Assembly (NCBI RefSeq): GCF_026191375.1
Contig: NZ_JAODTL010000022.1
Coordinates: 231,001 to 295,000 of the forward strand
Origin: Marinomonas pontica
GTDB taxonomy: Bacteria > Pseudomonadota > Gammaproteobacteria > Pseudomonadales > Marinomonadaceae
Length of the DNA stretch: 64,000 nt
Direction of reading: 5' to 3'
The notes beneath the pieces were generated by a model. It was not told the DNA's origin. It ran no database searches and saw only the letters and a program-made list of their open reading frames with translations. The stretch's first letter is position 1, and each line of letters starts with the position of its first letter. Position numbers and translations under genes: made by a program. Of this stretch, positions 47,956 to 58,063 are shown in pieces.

Positions 47956-48582
47956 TCATCCTGCGGTCACGGTTTTTAAATACTGCGTTAATAGATACCC
48001 AGCTTGCTCTATATGCCGTCTTAATAAAGCCAATGCCGCGTCTTTTTCTTTGGATTCGATTAAGGCAAGCAACTCTTGGTGTTGATCTTGGCTCGTTTCT
48101 CGATACGCTAAAGGCCCATATTGAAAACCTAAATACCGCGTCGCCTGAGCATTTAACCCTTCGACGACTCGTTGCAATGTCGGTCGATTAGCGGCGAAAT
48201 ACAACGCGCTATGAAACTGCCAATTCAATTCTCCACGGGTTACAAGGGACATGTTTTCTTGATCTAACTCTGCCAAAAATAGTCTTGCCTGTTCGATGTT
48301 TTCTTCACAGATGCTATCAAATGCCATGGAGAATAAGAGGCTCTCTAGCTCCGCTCTCATTAAAGAAAGATCTTCAGCTTCCTTCCAGTTTAGGTCTGGA
48401 ATCATAACGCCTGCTTTACCATTTGGTACCAACCAGCCTTCCGCTTTTAAAGCAACTAACGCATCCCGAATTGGAATTCTGCTTACTCCATATCGGTATG
48501 ACAAAGTTACCTGACGAAGAGGAATACCACGAGGTAACTGGTTGGTCAAAATATCTTCTTTGATTTTCTGAACAATCTCCAT
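47956..48582 (-). CDS. GntR-family regulator, FCD type
   Basis: 208 residues. An N-terminal winged helix (VTLSYRYGVSRIPIRDAL) is followed by an all-helical FCD ligand domain with conserved His and Asp positions (FHSALYFAA, HQELLALIE and RRHIEQAG). It lies ten bases after benE on the same strand and probably controls it. The stop adjoins that of the histidine kinase gene, so the two transcripts converge with no gap. Confidence 0.9.
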   Translation of the reverse strand: MEIVQKIKEDILTNQLPRGIPLRQVTLSYRYGVSRIPIRDALVALKAEGWLVPNGKAGVMIPDLNWKEAEDLSLMRAELESLLFSMAFDSICEENIEQARLFLAELDQENMSLVTRGELNWQFHSALYFAANRPTLQRVVEGLNAQATRYLGFQYGPLAYRETSQDQHQELLALIESKEKDAALALLRRHIEQAGYLLTQYLKTVTAG

Positions 48583-48592
48583 CGCATCTTAC

Positions 48593-49765
48593 TCACTTAC
48601 GCTTCAAGTTCGAAATCAACAGACAAATCACCCCAAACAGAATCCCCCAAAAGGCCGAAGCGATTCCGCCAAACGACACCCCAGAGACAGTCACCAAAAA
48701 TGTTACTAATGCCGCCTCTCTATTGTTGTCCTCGGCCATGGCATTTTTCAGATTCATACCAATGGTTCCTAGCAACGCTATCCCAGCCAATGCCGCGATC
48801 ATTGTCGAAGGAAAAATGGAAAATAATGCCACTACAGAGGTGCCAGCCAAGCCTGCGCACCAATAAAACACACCCGCAGACAAACCAGCAATGTAACGCC
48901 GTTTTGGATCTTTATGACATTCATCGCCGGAGCAAATAGCCGCAGTAATGGCTGCAAGATTAAAAGCAAAACCGCCCAACGGAGCCAACATAATTGAGGT
49001 TAATCCAGTCCAACTAATCAACGGAGAAACCGGAGTTTGATAACCACTGCTGCGCATTACAGCCACCCCCGGAATATTTTGAGATGTCATGGTGACAATA
49101 TACAAAGGCACTCCGATACCAATCAAAGCCCCCAGATTCCATTCTGGCCATACCCACACAAAAGCCCCTAATTCAAATGGAATGTTTGACATAATTTGAC
49201 TGCCAGAATTCGCTAAAACGAAGGCAACACCAGAAACCAACACAAACAAGACCGAATATCGTGGTACAAATCGCTTACTGATCAAATAAGTGATTAGCAT
49301 AATGCCAACAAGGAAGACATCGCTCATCATAGAGTCAAAAATAGACAATCCGAATTTAAACAACACTCCCGCCAACATAGCGCAAGCCAATGGCAAAGGA
49401 ACCAAACGCATTACTTTATCAAACAAGCCGGATACACCCGTCAACAAGGTCAATGCGCCAGCAAAAACAAACACACCAATGGCTTCAGAGTAATTGATTG
49501 TCCCTAAGCTGGTTGCCAGCAAAGCCGCACCAGGTGTTGACCACGCCGTAATGACTGGAGATCTATACCATAAAGACAGGAAGAAACAGGTTGCCCCCAT
49601 ACCCAAACCAAGTGCCATTATCCAAGACACAATAACATTGGAGTCAGCCCCTGCCGCTTGGGCAGCTTGAAAAACAATAGCAACAGAACTCGCAAAACCG
49701 ATGAGCACAGCGACAAAACCAGCAACAATTGCACTCAAACTCACATCATTAACAATTCGTAGCAC
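48593..49765 (-). CDS. benE: BenE-family benzoate/proton symporter
   Basis: 390 residues with about twelve membrane helices. Characteristic BenE blocks are WYRSPVITAWSTPGAALL near residue 65 and TMTSQNIPGVAVMRSSGY near residue 225. GTG start with GGGAG upstream. The family includes benzoate transporters, but no benzoate-degradation gene is in the window, so the true substrate may be another aromatic acid. It is cotranscribed with the GntR regulator. Confidence 0.88.
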   Translation of the reverse strand: MLRIVNDVSLSAIVAGFVAVLIGFASSVAIVFQAAQAAGADSNVIVSWIMALGLGMGATCFFLSLWYRSPVITAWSTPGAALLATSLGTINYSEAIGVFVFAGALTLLTGVSGLFDKVMRLVPLPLACAMLAGVLFKFGLSIFDSMMSDVFLVGIMLITYLISKRFVPRYSVLFVLVSGVAFVLANSGSQIMSNIPFELGAFVWVWPEWNLGALIGIGVPLYIVTMTSQNIPGVAVMRSSGYQTPVSPLISWTGLTSIMLAPLGGFAFNLAAITAAICSGDECHKDPKRRYIAGLSAGVFYWCAGLAGTSVVALFSIFPSTMIAALAGIALLGTIGMNLKNAMAEDNNREAALVTFLVTVSGVSFGGIASAFWGILFGVICLLISNLKRK

Positions 49766-49824
49766 GGCTCAACTCCCTTCTAGAGCTTTTTAAAGAGTGC
49801 TAACTATATTTCAATTAGTGTATT

Positions 49825-49836
49825 TTTGTATACATT
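49825..49836. promoter_or_regulatory. Possible GntR operator upstream of benE
   Basis: TTTGTATACATT contains the palindrome TGTATACA. Core GTATAC is common in operators of FCD-type GntR proteins. It lies about 60 bases before the benE start, where an autoregulator would bind. Confidence 0.35.
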
Positions 49837-49847
49837 TTTTCTTAGCA

Positions 49848-50558
49848 TCACGTCAGCATGTACCCCATCAACCCAAAAGCAAACCCCATTACCGCTCCCA
49901 TTGGTGGAGCCCAGTGCTTTTCCAATACAACCTGAGGCGCGATGTCCTGAAATACCGCATACAAAATCCCACCCGAAGCAAACAACATAATGCCCGAAAT
50001 AACAGAAGGCCACTCTACTAACCAAAGAAGAGCAAGCACGCCCGCAATGGGCCCTGTTAGAGCCAGTAATACAAACCATAGAATGATAATGCATGGACGA
50101 TAATGCGAGGATGCCTTTAATTCTCGAAAGGCATTAAACCCTTCAGGCACGTTTTGCATAGCAATCAGTGCGGCCAATAACACACCATTAATATTACCCA
50201 ATGCAAATGCAGCCCCTAAAGCCAACGATTCAGGAATAAAATCAGACAGCATTGCCACCAGTTGACTCATTGAGGTGTCGCTTTTTGATAACTGAATATC
50301 CAAAACCATAAAGGCAAACCCGCCAGTTAAGAACAAAATGGCAGCCGCCCCTGCGGAAAAATACTCAATACCCTCAGGCACAAGCACCAATGCAATTGCC
50401 GATAACAAGGCACCGCCACCAAATGCCGTAATGCCATGCATCAATTCAGCTTCCAACCAAATAGGCTTTATACGTTCATAATGGGCAATCATTGCTCCTA
50501 CTGGCATTGCCAAACCGGCCAATAACGTAAGTAAAATCACACTGTACAAAGGGGTCAT
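49848..50558 (-). CDS. ZIP-family metal transporter
   Basis: 236 residues with about eight membrane helices. The metal-site helices are recognisable: HGITAFGGGALLSAIALVLVP, DFIPESLALGAAFA and MQNVPEGFNAFRELK. ZIP proteins bring zinc, iron or other divalent cations into the cytoplasm. The usual HN/HE pairs are partly replaced by Asp and Asn here, so the ion cannot be inferred. AGAG lies upstream of the ATG. Confidence 0.85.
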   Translation of the reverse strand: MTPLYSVILLTLLAGLAMPVGAMIAHYERIKPIWLEAELMHGITAFGGGALLSAIALVLVPEGIEYFSAGAAAILFLTGGFAFMVLDIQLSKSDTSMSQLVAMLSDFIPESLALGAAFALGNINGVLLAALIAMQNVPEGFNAFRELKASSHYRPCIIILWFVLLALTGPIAGVLALLWLVEWPSVISGIMLFASGGILYAVFQDIAPQVVLEKHWAPPMGAVMGFAFGLMGYMLT

Positions 50559-50630
50559 AATTTAGCTCTCTTGTCGATATCTCCCCATTATTAATGCCAC
50601 GCATTAACTTGTCACGAACATAGTTCACAT

Positions 50631-50660
50631 AAAAAAGGCGCCCTATTAGCGCCTTAAAAA
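50631..50660 (-). terminator. Terminator of the ehu operon
   Basis: On the minus strand TAAGGCGC and GCGCCTTTTTT form a hairpin with a T run, 28 bases after the ehuA stop. Confidence 0.85.
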
Positions 50661-50687
50661 TCCAATTTTATGATACAGCTAATGAGA

Positions 50688-51461
50688 TCACTGACCTAAA
50701 TAGGCATTCAGAAACGCTTTTGTCCGCTCTTCTTTTGGTTGAGTAAAAATCACTTCTGGCTCCCCTTCTTCCACTATTGCACCTTTGTCAAAAAAGCACA
50801 CTCGATCACTGATTTCGCGAGCAAAGTACATTTCATGGGTTACCAATAACATAGTAAAACTTTCTTCTTTTACAAGATTGCGTATTACATCCAACACTTC
50901 ATCAACTAGCTCTGGGTCAAGCGCCGAAGTAATTTCATCAAGCAATAGAATTGATGGCTTCATCGCCAACGCTCGAGCTATGCCCACCCGCTGTTTTTGC
51001 CCACCGGATAAATCGTTAGGGTAACTGTCTGCTTTGTCTTCCAGACCAACCAATTGCAATAGCTTTTCTGCGAAAGCTTCAGCCTCGGCTCGCGGCACGC
51101 CCTTTACCCGCATGGGCGCCTCAGTAATATTTCGTTTTACTGTCATATGGGGGAACAAATTGAAATGCTGAAATACCATCCCAAGATGGTTACGCATCTT
51201 GTGCAAATGTTTATTATTTGCAGGAACATATTGCCCTTGCCAAGGCATATGCCATAAGGACTCACCAGCCACGTTAATGTAGCCACCATCAATATTTTCT
51301 AATGTCATCAAAATTCGTAGTAAAGTACTTTTTCCAGAGCCACTTGGTCCAATAATTGAGACGATTTCGTTTTCTTCTACTTTGAAATTAAAGTCACTAA
51401 AAATAATCGTCTCACCGAAGCATTTTTTTACATTTTTAAATTCAATAATGGGCGCACTCAT
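50688..51461 (-). CDS. ehuA: Ectoine-type ABC transporter ATPase (EhuA-like)
   Basis: 257 residues, an amino-acid-type ABC ATPase: Walker [15 protein letters not shown], signature [15 protein letters not shown], Walker [15 protein letters not shown]-loop LVTHEM. It energises the importer formed with the two permeases and the binding protein, whose genes overlap or adjoin. It overlaps the EhuD stop by four bases. The substrate assignment rests on the binding protein. Confidence 0.88.
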   Translation of the reverse strand: MSAPIIEFKNVKKCFGETIIFSDFNFKVEENEIVSIIGPSGSGKSTLLRILMTLENIDGGYINVAGESLWHMPWQGQYVPANNKHLHKMRNHLGMVFQHFNLFPHMTVKRNITEAPMRVKGVPRAEAEAFAEKLLQLVGLEDKADSYPNDLSGGQKQRVGIARALAMKPSILLLDEITSALDPELVDEVLDVIRNLVKEESFTMLLVTHEMYFAREISDRVCFFDKGAIVEEGEPEVIFTQPKEERTKAFLNAYLGQ

Positions 51462-52135
51462 TTCAAACTAAATCCTTCTTTTGGAAAGCGTCGTTCGACC
51501 TGATGAATACCGTAGGCCGCGACAATACTAAACACGAGATACAAAATCCCCACTAATGTAAAAGGCTCCAAATACCGGAAATTCTCAGAACCAATAATCT
51601 TTGCAATCTGTAGCATCTCCAACAATGTAATAGCAGACAATTGCGGAGTTTCTTTAAACATGGCAATAATGTAATTGCCTGTTGCAGGTATCATAGGTCG
51701 AATAGCCTGAGGCAAAACAATGTCTTTATAGGTATCAGCTAACGACAGATTCAATGCTCTTGCAGCTTCCCATTGGCCTTTTTCTATACCATCAATACCG
51801 CTACGAAACACCTCAGATAAGTACGCTCCATAGTGAAGACCCAAAGCAAACACACCGGTTGCCAGTGGGGACATACTCACACCAAATTCCGGCATCACGT
51901 AGTACAAAAAGAATATCTGTACCAATAATGGCGTGCTTCTTATAAACTCCACAACCCAATAGACGGTCGTTCGTAGCGTACGACTTTTGTGGCGGCGTAA
52001 TAATGCAAACACCAGACCCATAAAAATAGCAAACAGACTGCCCAATAAGGTGGCTAATAAGGTCACTTTTGCGGCGGACAGTATCATAGGAAGCACTTCC
52101 CACGTAAACGCCCAGTCCCATTCAAATCCATTCAT
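51458..52135 (-). CDS. ehuD: Ectoine-type ABC transporter permease (EhuD-like)
   Basis: 225 residues with about five membrane helices and the polar amino-acid permease EAA loop ([30 protein letters not shown]). It forms the membrane channel with the EhuC-like permease. TAATG overlap with the upstream gene. Confidence 0.87.
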   Translation of the reverse strand: MNGFEWDWAFTWEVLPMILSAAKVTLLATLLGSLFAIFMGLVFALLRRHKSRTLRTTVYWVVEFIRSTPLLVQIFFLYYVMPEFGVSMSPLATGVFALGLHYGAYLSEVFRSGIDGIEKGQWEAARALNLSLADTYKDIVLPQAIRPMIPATGNYIIAMFKETPQLSAITLLEMLQIAKIIGSENFRYLEPFTLVGILYLVFSIVAAYGIHQVERRFPKEGFSLK

Positions 52136-52793
52136 TAACCAATCCCTCCACGTCCTAATCCAGTACTAAGGTGACGTTCTAAGCGTCGGATAACAAACAC
52201 TAAGCATTGAGCAATAACAAAATAAAACAACAAGACTACGCCGAATATTTCTCCCACCTGTAATGTGGTATCCGCTAATGATTTTGCCCGAAAAGTTAAG
52301 TCGCCAATTGTGATCAAAGACACTAGTGACGTAGCTTTGACTAGTTCGATGGCTAAATTCCCAAATGGAGGAATCATATTGACCAAAGCTTGTGGCATGA
52401 TAATTCGCCACAGACGCTGGGAAGAGGTGAAGTTCAACGCTATAGATGCTTCATATTGCCCCTTAGGAACAGATTGAATGGCACCTCGTACTACTTCCGT
52501 ACCATAGGCTCCGATATTTAAACCCAGAGCGACAACAGCGGCCGTCATAGCATCAATGGTGATTCCAAAAAAGGGCAATACGAAGTAAATCCAATACAAT
52601 TGAATAAGGGCTGAAGTGCCTCGAAAAATTCAATGTAAACAATCGCAATTTGTTTGAAAGGAGCGGGAGCATATAAGCGAATTAAGCCAAAACCAAACGC
52701 CATCAACACGGCTAAAGGCAACGCCATTGCCACAATTTCTACTGTGACAATGGCTCCCTGGAATAATACGGAGACAATTTCTCCAAAATCCAT
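52135..52793 (-). CDS. ehuC: Ectoine-type ABC transporter permease (EhuC-like, one frameshift)
   Basis: About 219 residues when corrected. The EAA loop is QYEASIALNFTSSQRLWRIIMPQALVNMIP. The frame breaks at 52624-52628, where the minus strand has T5. One more T restores IEFFRGTSALIQLYWIYFVL, the standard permease segment. The two halves, 52545-52793 and 52135-52599, overlap in different frames. Neighbours on both sides are intact, so sequencing error is likely. Confidence 0.83.
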
Positions 52794-52811
52794 GAGTCTA
52801 ATTCTCCGGAG

Positions 52812-53660
52812 TTATTGACACAATTCTTTAGCAGTCATACCGCCTGGAGAGGTATGTTTACCAAAACCGTATGGTTCAACCATAGCGATATGCTCTTTGG
52901 TATCGATGAAAACCGTTAAATTTTCGTTGAACGCATCGCGCAGCGCTGTATCGGCAGGACGGAAACCAAAGCCACCATAACCTTTAACAGATTCGCCTTT
53001 GATCATAAGAGGAGTAAAAGGCTGTGCCAGTTCAACACGATCGTCTTTCTGAGCCAATGACGCCATGGTTAGACTTGTTCCAGCAAGCGCATCGATACGA
53101 CCAGATTTAAGCGCAGCCACACCAGACGGGTAATCTGGTAAAGTGACGATTTTATTCATTGCAATACCAAAATCTCGTGCATAACCGTACTCAACTGAAC
53201 CAGACATAACGCCCAGCTTCACATCGTTAACATCAATGCTATCGTAACCATTTAGTGCTTGAGGATTGCCGTTCTTAACAAGAAACCCTTCGCCAATACT
53301 GTATGTAGGGTTCGAAAATAGAATCTGCTTACAACGTTTTGGCGTAATGTACATACCTGCGGCGATCACATCAAAACGCCCTGCTCTTAAACCAGGAATT
53401 AAAGACCCAAACTCAGTGACAACAACATTTACATTGTCTACACCCAAGTCATTTAGAACATGGACCGCAATGCTCGGTGCTTCACCTGCTGGTTTTCCAT
53501 CTGGTGTGGTGTAACCATAAGGCACTTCGTTGGCCACACCAATCGTCACAGCGCCTTCGCTTTGAATTTTATCTAGGGTGTTTGCTGATACAGAAAATGT
53601 AAGTAATGCAGCAGAAAAACTCATTAGAGATATAATAAATTTTCCAAATATCTTTTTCAT
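52812..53660 (-). CDS. ehuB: Ectoine/hydroxyectoine-type substrate-binding protein (EhuB-like)
   Basis: 282 residues with a signal peptide (start MKKIFGKFIISLMSFSAALL, cut after VSA). The mature protein lines up with EhuB: VGIANEVPYGY-like, GEAPSIAVHVL, EFGSLIPGLRAGRFDVIAAGMYITPKRC and VEPYGFGKH. EhuB captures ectoines in the periplasm for osmoprotection or catabolism. GAGG precedes the ATG at 53660; a longer frame to 53702 adds an unlikely extension. The ectoine-degradation genes are not beside it. Confidence 0.88.
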   Translation of the reverse strand: MKKIFGKFIISLMSFSAALLTFSVSANTLDKIQSEGAVTIGVANEVPYGYTTPDGKPAGEAPSIAVHVLNDLGVDNVNVVVTEFGSLIPGLRAGRFDVIAAGMYITPKRCKQILFSNPTYSIGEGFLVKNGNPQALNGYDSIDVNDVKLGVMSGSVEYGYARDFGIAMNKIVTLPDYPSGVAALKSGRIDALAGTSLTMASLAQKDDRVELAQPFTPLMIKGESVKGYGGFGFRPADTALRDAFNENLTVFIDTKEHIAMVEPYGFGKHTSPGGMTAKELCQ

Positions 53661-53826
53661 AATAAACCTCATGTTCGTTAGTAAAATGGCCATCATTGCC
53701 AAAAAAAGTCTGTTTACCCTAAAGAATATTTAGATAATGATCAAGAAATATTTAGATCTGTAATCAATTTCACACCAATCCCAAGCAGACATAAAAGAAA
53801 ATTCGCACACTTAAAAGGCAAAAAAA

Positions 53827-53873
53827 CCAGTCAATCAGTGAATCCTCTAGCATAGGAGTCACTGATTGACTGG
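53827..53873 (-). terminator. Strong hairpin, probable terminator of the kinase operon
   Basis: CCAGTCAATCAGTGA at 53827-53841 and TCACTGATTGACTGG at 53859-53873 form a perfect 15-bp stem. On the minus strand it is followed by a T run, 22 bases after the small Trp-rich gene. Confidence 0.8.
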
Positions 53874-53894
53874 CTTTATATGAAATGCTGATTA

Positions 53895-54044
53895 TTATTC
53901 AGAATGTTTGTCTATAGTGACCCACGCGTCCCAACCATGCCATTCTTCGTGAGCATTATTGTCTTGAATAGTGTACTTATCTGACAATCTTGCGGCCTTA
54001 TACAAAACATTTATCCATGCTTTCACATTTTCTCTCCACATCAT
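53895..54044 (-). CDS. Small Trp-rich hypothetical protein
   Basis: 48 or 49 residues (ATG at 54041 or 54044). It starts MWRENVKAWINVLYKAARLS and ends HEEWHGWDAWVTIDKHSE. It has five Trp and no signal peptide. The reading frame fills the space between the histidine kinase gene, 77 bases away on the same strand, and a strong terminator. Ordered composition and location argue that it is translated and cotranscribed with dsbD and the two-component genes. I do not know the family; the ribosome site is weak. Confidence 0.55.
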   Translation of the reverse strand: MMWRENVKAWINVLYKAARLSDKYTIQDNNAHEEWHGWDAWVTIDKHSE

Positions 54045-54121
54045 TCACGTTATCAGTCTAGAGTAGATAAAATACGCTGACTGCGGAAATACTGAATAAC
54101 TAACCGTCTAATAAAAGCAAA

Positions 54122-55543
54122 CTATACAGGTTGATCAGACGACGTATTCATTGAAATCGGCAATGAAATGTTTACGGTTAGCCCGTGTGGACGAGAGTCT
54201 TGAAAGGACATATGACCTTTGTACTTATCAATAATATTCTTAACAATCGACAATCCTAGCCCAGCCCCTTCCGCTTCACCAGATCGAAAGAAGCGCTCAC
54301 TTAGCCTCTGTTTGTCCCCTTGGGTTACCCCTTTACCAGAGTCAACCACAGTTAACTCAATGCAACCTAAATTTTGTTTCCAATAAATCTGTATTGTTGA
54401 GCCATTTGGAGAAAACTTAATCGCATTGCTTATTAAGTTTTGCAGCAAAATTTCCACATGACTTGCCTCAACTAAGCAACACCAGTTTAAAGCATCATTA
54501 ACATCTAGCGAAATTTCGATGTTTTTCTTCCATGCCAAAGGCAAAATTTCAGCAATCATTGCCCGTGAAATAGATAAAACATCCACCGTTTCTTTAGAGA
54601 CTTCCTTCTGATGCTCCAATCGGGCCAAAGCCAATAATTGAGACACAATTCGAGTTGAACGGTCCACCCCTACAACAAGCTGATTCAGCGAATGCTCTCG
54701 TTCAAGGTCATTTTCTGCACTGGCGACATTTTGTGCATGCACTCTTAAAATACTAAGTGGAGTCCTTAACTCATGAGCAGCATCAGCAATCCAGCGTTTT
54801 TCCCTCTCCATGAGCACATCTATTTCCACTAGAAGACCGTTTAAAGCTGTTTTTACAGGTGCCAATTCTTCTGGCACATAAGCCATTTCAATTGGTTCTA
54901 ACTTAGTCGGGGTAATCTTCTTAATACGCTGAGCAAGCTGTTGAAGTGGCTCAAGACCAAACCCTACGGCTGCCCATACAAGGACGGCCAAGATTGGCCA
55001 AGCTAGAACTTCTGGAAAAAGTGTTTGAAAGACAATTTGATCTGAAATTTCCCCTCTTACATCAGCTCGTTCTGCAACAATGACTTTAATATTTCCAGTT
55101 GTCTTATGTAAAGTAAATGTACGCCAATGATGATGGTCGGCCATGGCATCACCATAACCAAGAGAATCTTCTTTCTGAAGAGTTAATAACATGGAATCTG
55201 AAGCTATTTTTAATTCATCATCGCGCCAAATTTGATAAAAAATCTTGCTTTCATATTTGTGCCCAACATTAGGGTCAGTATTTGCCTGATCGATTAATAA
55301 CGGCAAAATTGCATCATTACTGGAACCAAGTCGCTCAATGCTTTCAGATAAGATAAGTAGCAAACGAGCCTGCTGAGCCAATCTAGCATCAAATAACTCT
55401 TCAACTTCATGATTGGCAAATAACAAGCCGATCACCATGATAAGTACACTTGTCATGGTAAAAATACACATCACAAAAAACAGCGTTCTGCGACGAATAG
55501 AGCTTAATAATTTCTGGTTAGCCCACTTCTTGATCGACCACAT
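54122..55543 (-). CDS. Sensor histidine kinase, QseC/PmrB-like
   Basis: 473 residues. Membrane helix 1 (TLFFVMCIFTMTSVLIMVIG) and helix 2 (VLAWPILAVLVWAAVGFG) enclose a periplasmic sensor domain of about 130 residues. The H-box is WIADAAHELRTPLSIL, the N-box LLQNLISNAIKFSP, and the G boxes DSGKGV and GAGLGLSIVKNI. I place the start at ATG 55543 (MWSIKKWANQ), overlapping the regulator gene by 26 bases; the frame is open further upstream inside that gene. The signal is unknown. Confidence 0.92.
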   Translation of the reverse strand: MWSIKKWANQKLLSSIRRRTLFFVMCIFTMTSVLIMVIGLLFANHEVEELFDARLAQQARLLLILSESIERLGSSNDAILPLLIDQANTDPNVGHKYESKIFYQIWRDDELKIASDSMLLTLQKEDSLGYGDAMADHHHWRTFTLHKTTGNIKVIVAERADVRGEISDQIVFQTLFPEVLAWPILAVLVWAAVGFGLEPLQQLAQRIKKITPTKLEPIEMAYVPEELAPVKTALNGLLVEIDVLMEREKRWIADAAHELRTPLSILRVHAQNVASAENDLEREHSLNQLVVGVDRSTRIVSQLLALARLEHQKEVSKETVDVLSISRAMIAEILPLAWKKNIEISLDVNDALNWCCLVEASHVEILLQNLISNAIKFSPNGSTIQIYWKQNLGCIELTVVDSGKGVTQGDKQRLSERFFRSGEAEGAGLGLSIVKNIIDKYKGHMSFQDSRPHGLTVNISLPISMNTSSDQPV

Positions 55544-56201
55544 AACCAATCCCTCGAATCGTTCGAACGAGCTCTGGAAACAACTTTTTACGCAAATGAT
55601 GGATATGTACTTCCAAAGCATTGCTTTCGACATCATCTCCCCAGCCATACATTAGTTGCTGTAGCACGTCACGAGTAAATACATGACCCGGCTGACTAAC
55701 CAACTCATGAAGCAAAGAATATTCACGTCGAGTCAAATTGACATCTTTTCCTTGATAAGTAACCTTCTGGCTCGCTGGAAACAATGTTAAGCCCTTGTAA
55801 TGTATCTCACTTATTGCTCGACCATAACTACGGCGTAATAACGCTCTGGCTCTGGCTTTTAACTCAGTTACATCAAACGGTTTGACCAAATAATCATCAG
55901 CCCCTAAATCTAACCCCGACACTCTATCTTCTAAAGCATCTCGTGCGGTAAGAATCAAAACTGGGACACTATTGCTATTCGCCCGTAGCTGTTTCAAAAC
56001 GGCTAAGCCATCAAGTCTTGGTAAACCTAAGTCCAATATTACTAAGTCAAATACTTCATTTGCTAACGCTTCAAGAGCATGAATTCCATCATGAAGTAAA
56101 TCCACTGTATAACCTTCTCGTTTCATGGCCGTAACAAGGCCATCTGCCAATGAAAGGTCATCCTCTACTACCAATATTCGCAAACCTATTCCTTCTTTCA
56201 T
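55518..56201 (-). CDS. OmpR-family response regulator, QseB/PmrA-like
   Basis: 227 residues: receiver domain with LVVEDDLSLADG, phospho-acceptor VILDLGLPRLDG and LVKPFD, then the winged helix with NALEVHIHHLRKKL and VRTIRGIGYVV. The start overlaps the dsbD stop (ATGA), so dsbD, regulator and kinase form one operon. PmrA/QseB-type boxes at 58064-58112 upstream of the divergent gene are its likely targets. A copper-responsive DsbRS pair beside dsb genes is known in Pseudomonas; equivalence is inference. Confidence 0.92.
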   Translation of the reverse strand: MKEGIGLRILVVEDDLSLADGLVTAMKREGYTVDLLHDGIHALEALANEVFDLVILDLGLPRLDGLAVLKQLRANSNSVPVLILTARDALEDRVSGLDLGADDYLVKPFDVTELKARARALLRRSYGRAISEIHYKGLTLFPASQKVTYQGKDVNLTRREYSLLHELVSQPGHVFTRDVLQQLMYGWGDDVESNALEVHIHHLRKKLFPELVRTIRGIGYVVDQEVG

Positions 56202-58013
56202 AAGTTTGCCAAGGTGGATTTCAATATGCTATCAAATTGCATAAAATCCATTTCCCCTTGGCGAACATCTTTCAAGTCACCATTTGAGGAAAAGAATAAC
56301 AGAGTTGGAGGCCCAAATACGCCATATTTAGATAAGAATTCTTGTTGCTGCGACGTATTATCCGTGAGATCCAATTGAAGAAATGACACCTTATTTGTAT
56401 AGGCTTTTAAATCTTGATTGCTGAAAACGTTTTTTTCCATTTCTAAACAGGCGGTACACCAATCAGCATACATATCTAAAACAACGACTTTGCCATTCAA
56501 TTTTGCTTGCTGCATGGCACTTTTAAGCGTTTCAACATCTTTGATTCGATCAAATAAAGGCTGTTCTTCAGTCACCATACCTGCATTCGATCCTGAAGAA
56601 ACATATCCTAACGGCTTTTCTAGACTAGGCTTACCCGCTAATCCAGAGCTGAAAACCGCTACGCCATAAAGTAATAGAGCAAAAGCGATCCCCTGTCTGG
56701 TTTTTCCCCAACCATTACTGCTAGATTCGAAAGGAGCCAAATGAATAGCGTAGACAATAATCAGCAAGGCCCATAAATACACACTCACAGTTTCAGACAC
56801 GATGCGAGAGACAAGAACTACCGCCACACCCAGCAGAATCACACCAAATGCCGCTTTTACCTGCATCATCCACATACCGGCTTTTGGAAGAAACTTGCCG
56901 CCCCCTAACCCAACCAATAACAGTGGGACCCCCATCCCCAAACTCATGACAAACAACACACTGCCGCCAAGAACAGCATCACCCGTTGTACTAATATAAA
57001 TTAACGCACCAGCCAATGGCGCGGAAACGCAAGGCGAAACTATCAATGCCGAAACAGCCCCCATAATACCGACACCCAAATAAGGTCCACCGACACTTCG
57101 TTGGCTTAATTTATCCAAACGGTCGCGCAGAAACATGGGGAGCTGTAATTCGTAGAAGCCAAACATAGACAAAGATAAGAGAACAAATAAGGCACTAAAC
57201 CCGATCAAGACACCGGGTGCTTGAAACAATGCTTGAAGATTAAGCTGAGCGCCAAAAATCCCTACTAATACGCCTGCCAAACTATAAGAAAATGACATCC
57301 CTAGAACATAAGATAAAGATAAGAAAAAACCTTTTTGGCGGTAATATTTCCAGCCTGCCCAGCAATGATACCCGCTAAAATTGGAATCATCGGCAACACA
57401 CAAGGCGTAAAAGTCAGCCCTAAACCAAGAATGAAAAAGGTAATAAGCACCCAAAACCGATCCCCATTTAGCAAAAGCTTAACTAATTGCCCTTCTTCAC
57501 CATAATTAGATGCTTTGCTTGACACCTTTGCAGTGTCTTTTGATATTGGTAATGAAGTTGAGTCGGACTTTAATTTAGTATTCACCACCTCATCAAAATT
57601 AACTACTTTTGTCTGTGGCGGATAACACAACCCCGCTGCTGCACAGCCTTGATAAGTAATTTTAAGATTACCTAACTGATCTTTTGGCTGATCAACAGCA
57701 ATCGTCATATGATCATGAAAAACATTAACCAAGCCAAAATTTGGGTCATCTTTTTCTTCCGCCGTGGTTAAAAAATGAAACGGAATGGAAACGGATTTAT
57801 CTTCCGCTAACGACACCTTCACCCGTGACTCATATAAATAATATCCGTCGGCTATATCCCAAAGAACTTGCTTTTTAGGAACATCCACATGAACTTGAAA
57901 GGCTTCAGAAGGCTTTAAAAAGCACTATCCGCCATAGCTGGAATTGCTATCAATATGGCTAATAATGACGCCATAAACCATTTAAACTGCCGATAGGATA
58001 GGATTGTAGTCAT
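56198..58013 (-). CDS. dsbD: Thiol:disulfide interchange protein DsbD (two frameshifts)
   Basis: About 605 residues when corrected. Signal peptide MTTILSYRQFKWFMASLLAI starts at 58013. The periplasmic alpha domain carries YQGCAAAGLCYPPQ, the transmembrane domain FTPCVLPMIPIL and SPCVSAPLAG, and the C-terminal thioredoxin domain YADWCTACLEME. All redox Cys are there. Frames break at 57917-57921 and 57324-57329, both A tracts on the plus strand (T on the coding strand). One more base in each restores SAFLKPSEAF and KKVFFLSLSYVLGM. It carries electrons from cytoplasmic thioredoxin to the periplasm. Confidence 0.9.
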
Positions 58014-58063
58014 CACTAAATATTCCTTAATGTGCGTAGATTGACACACTATAGACACCTAAC

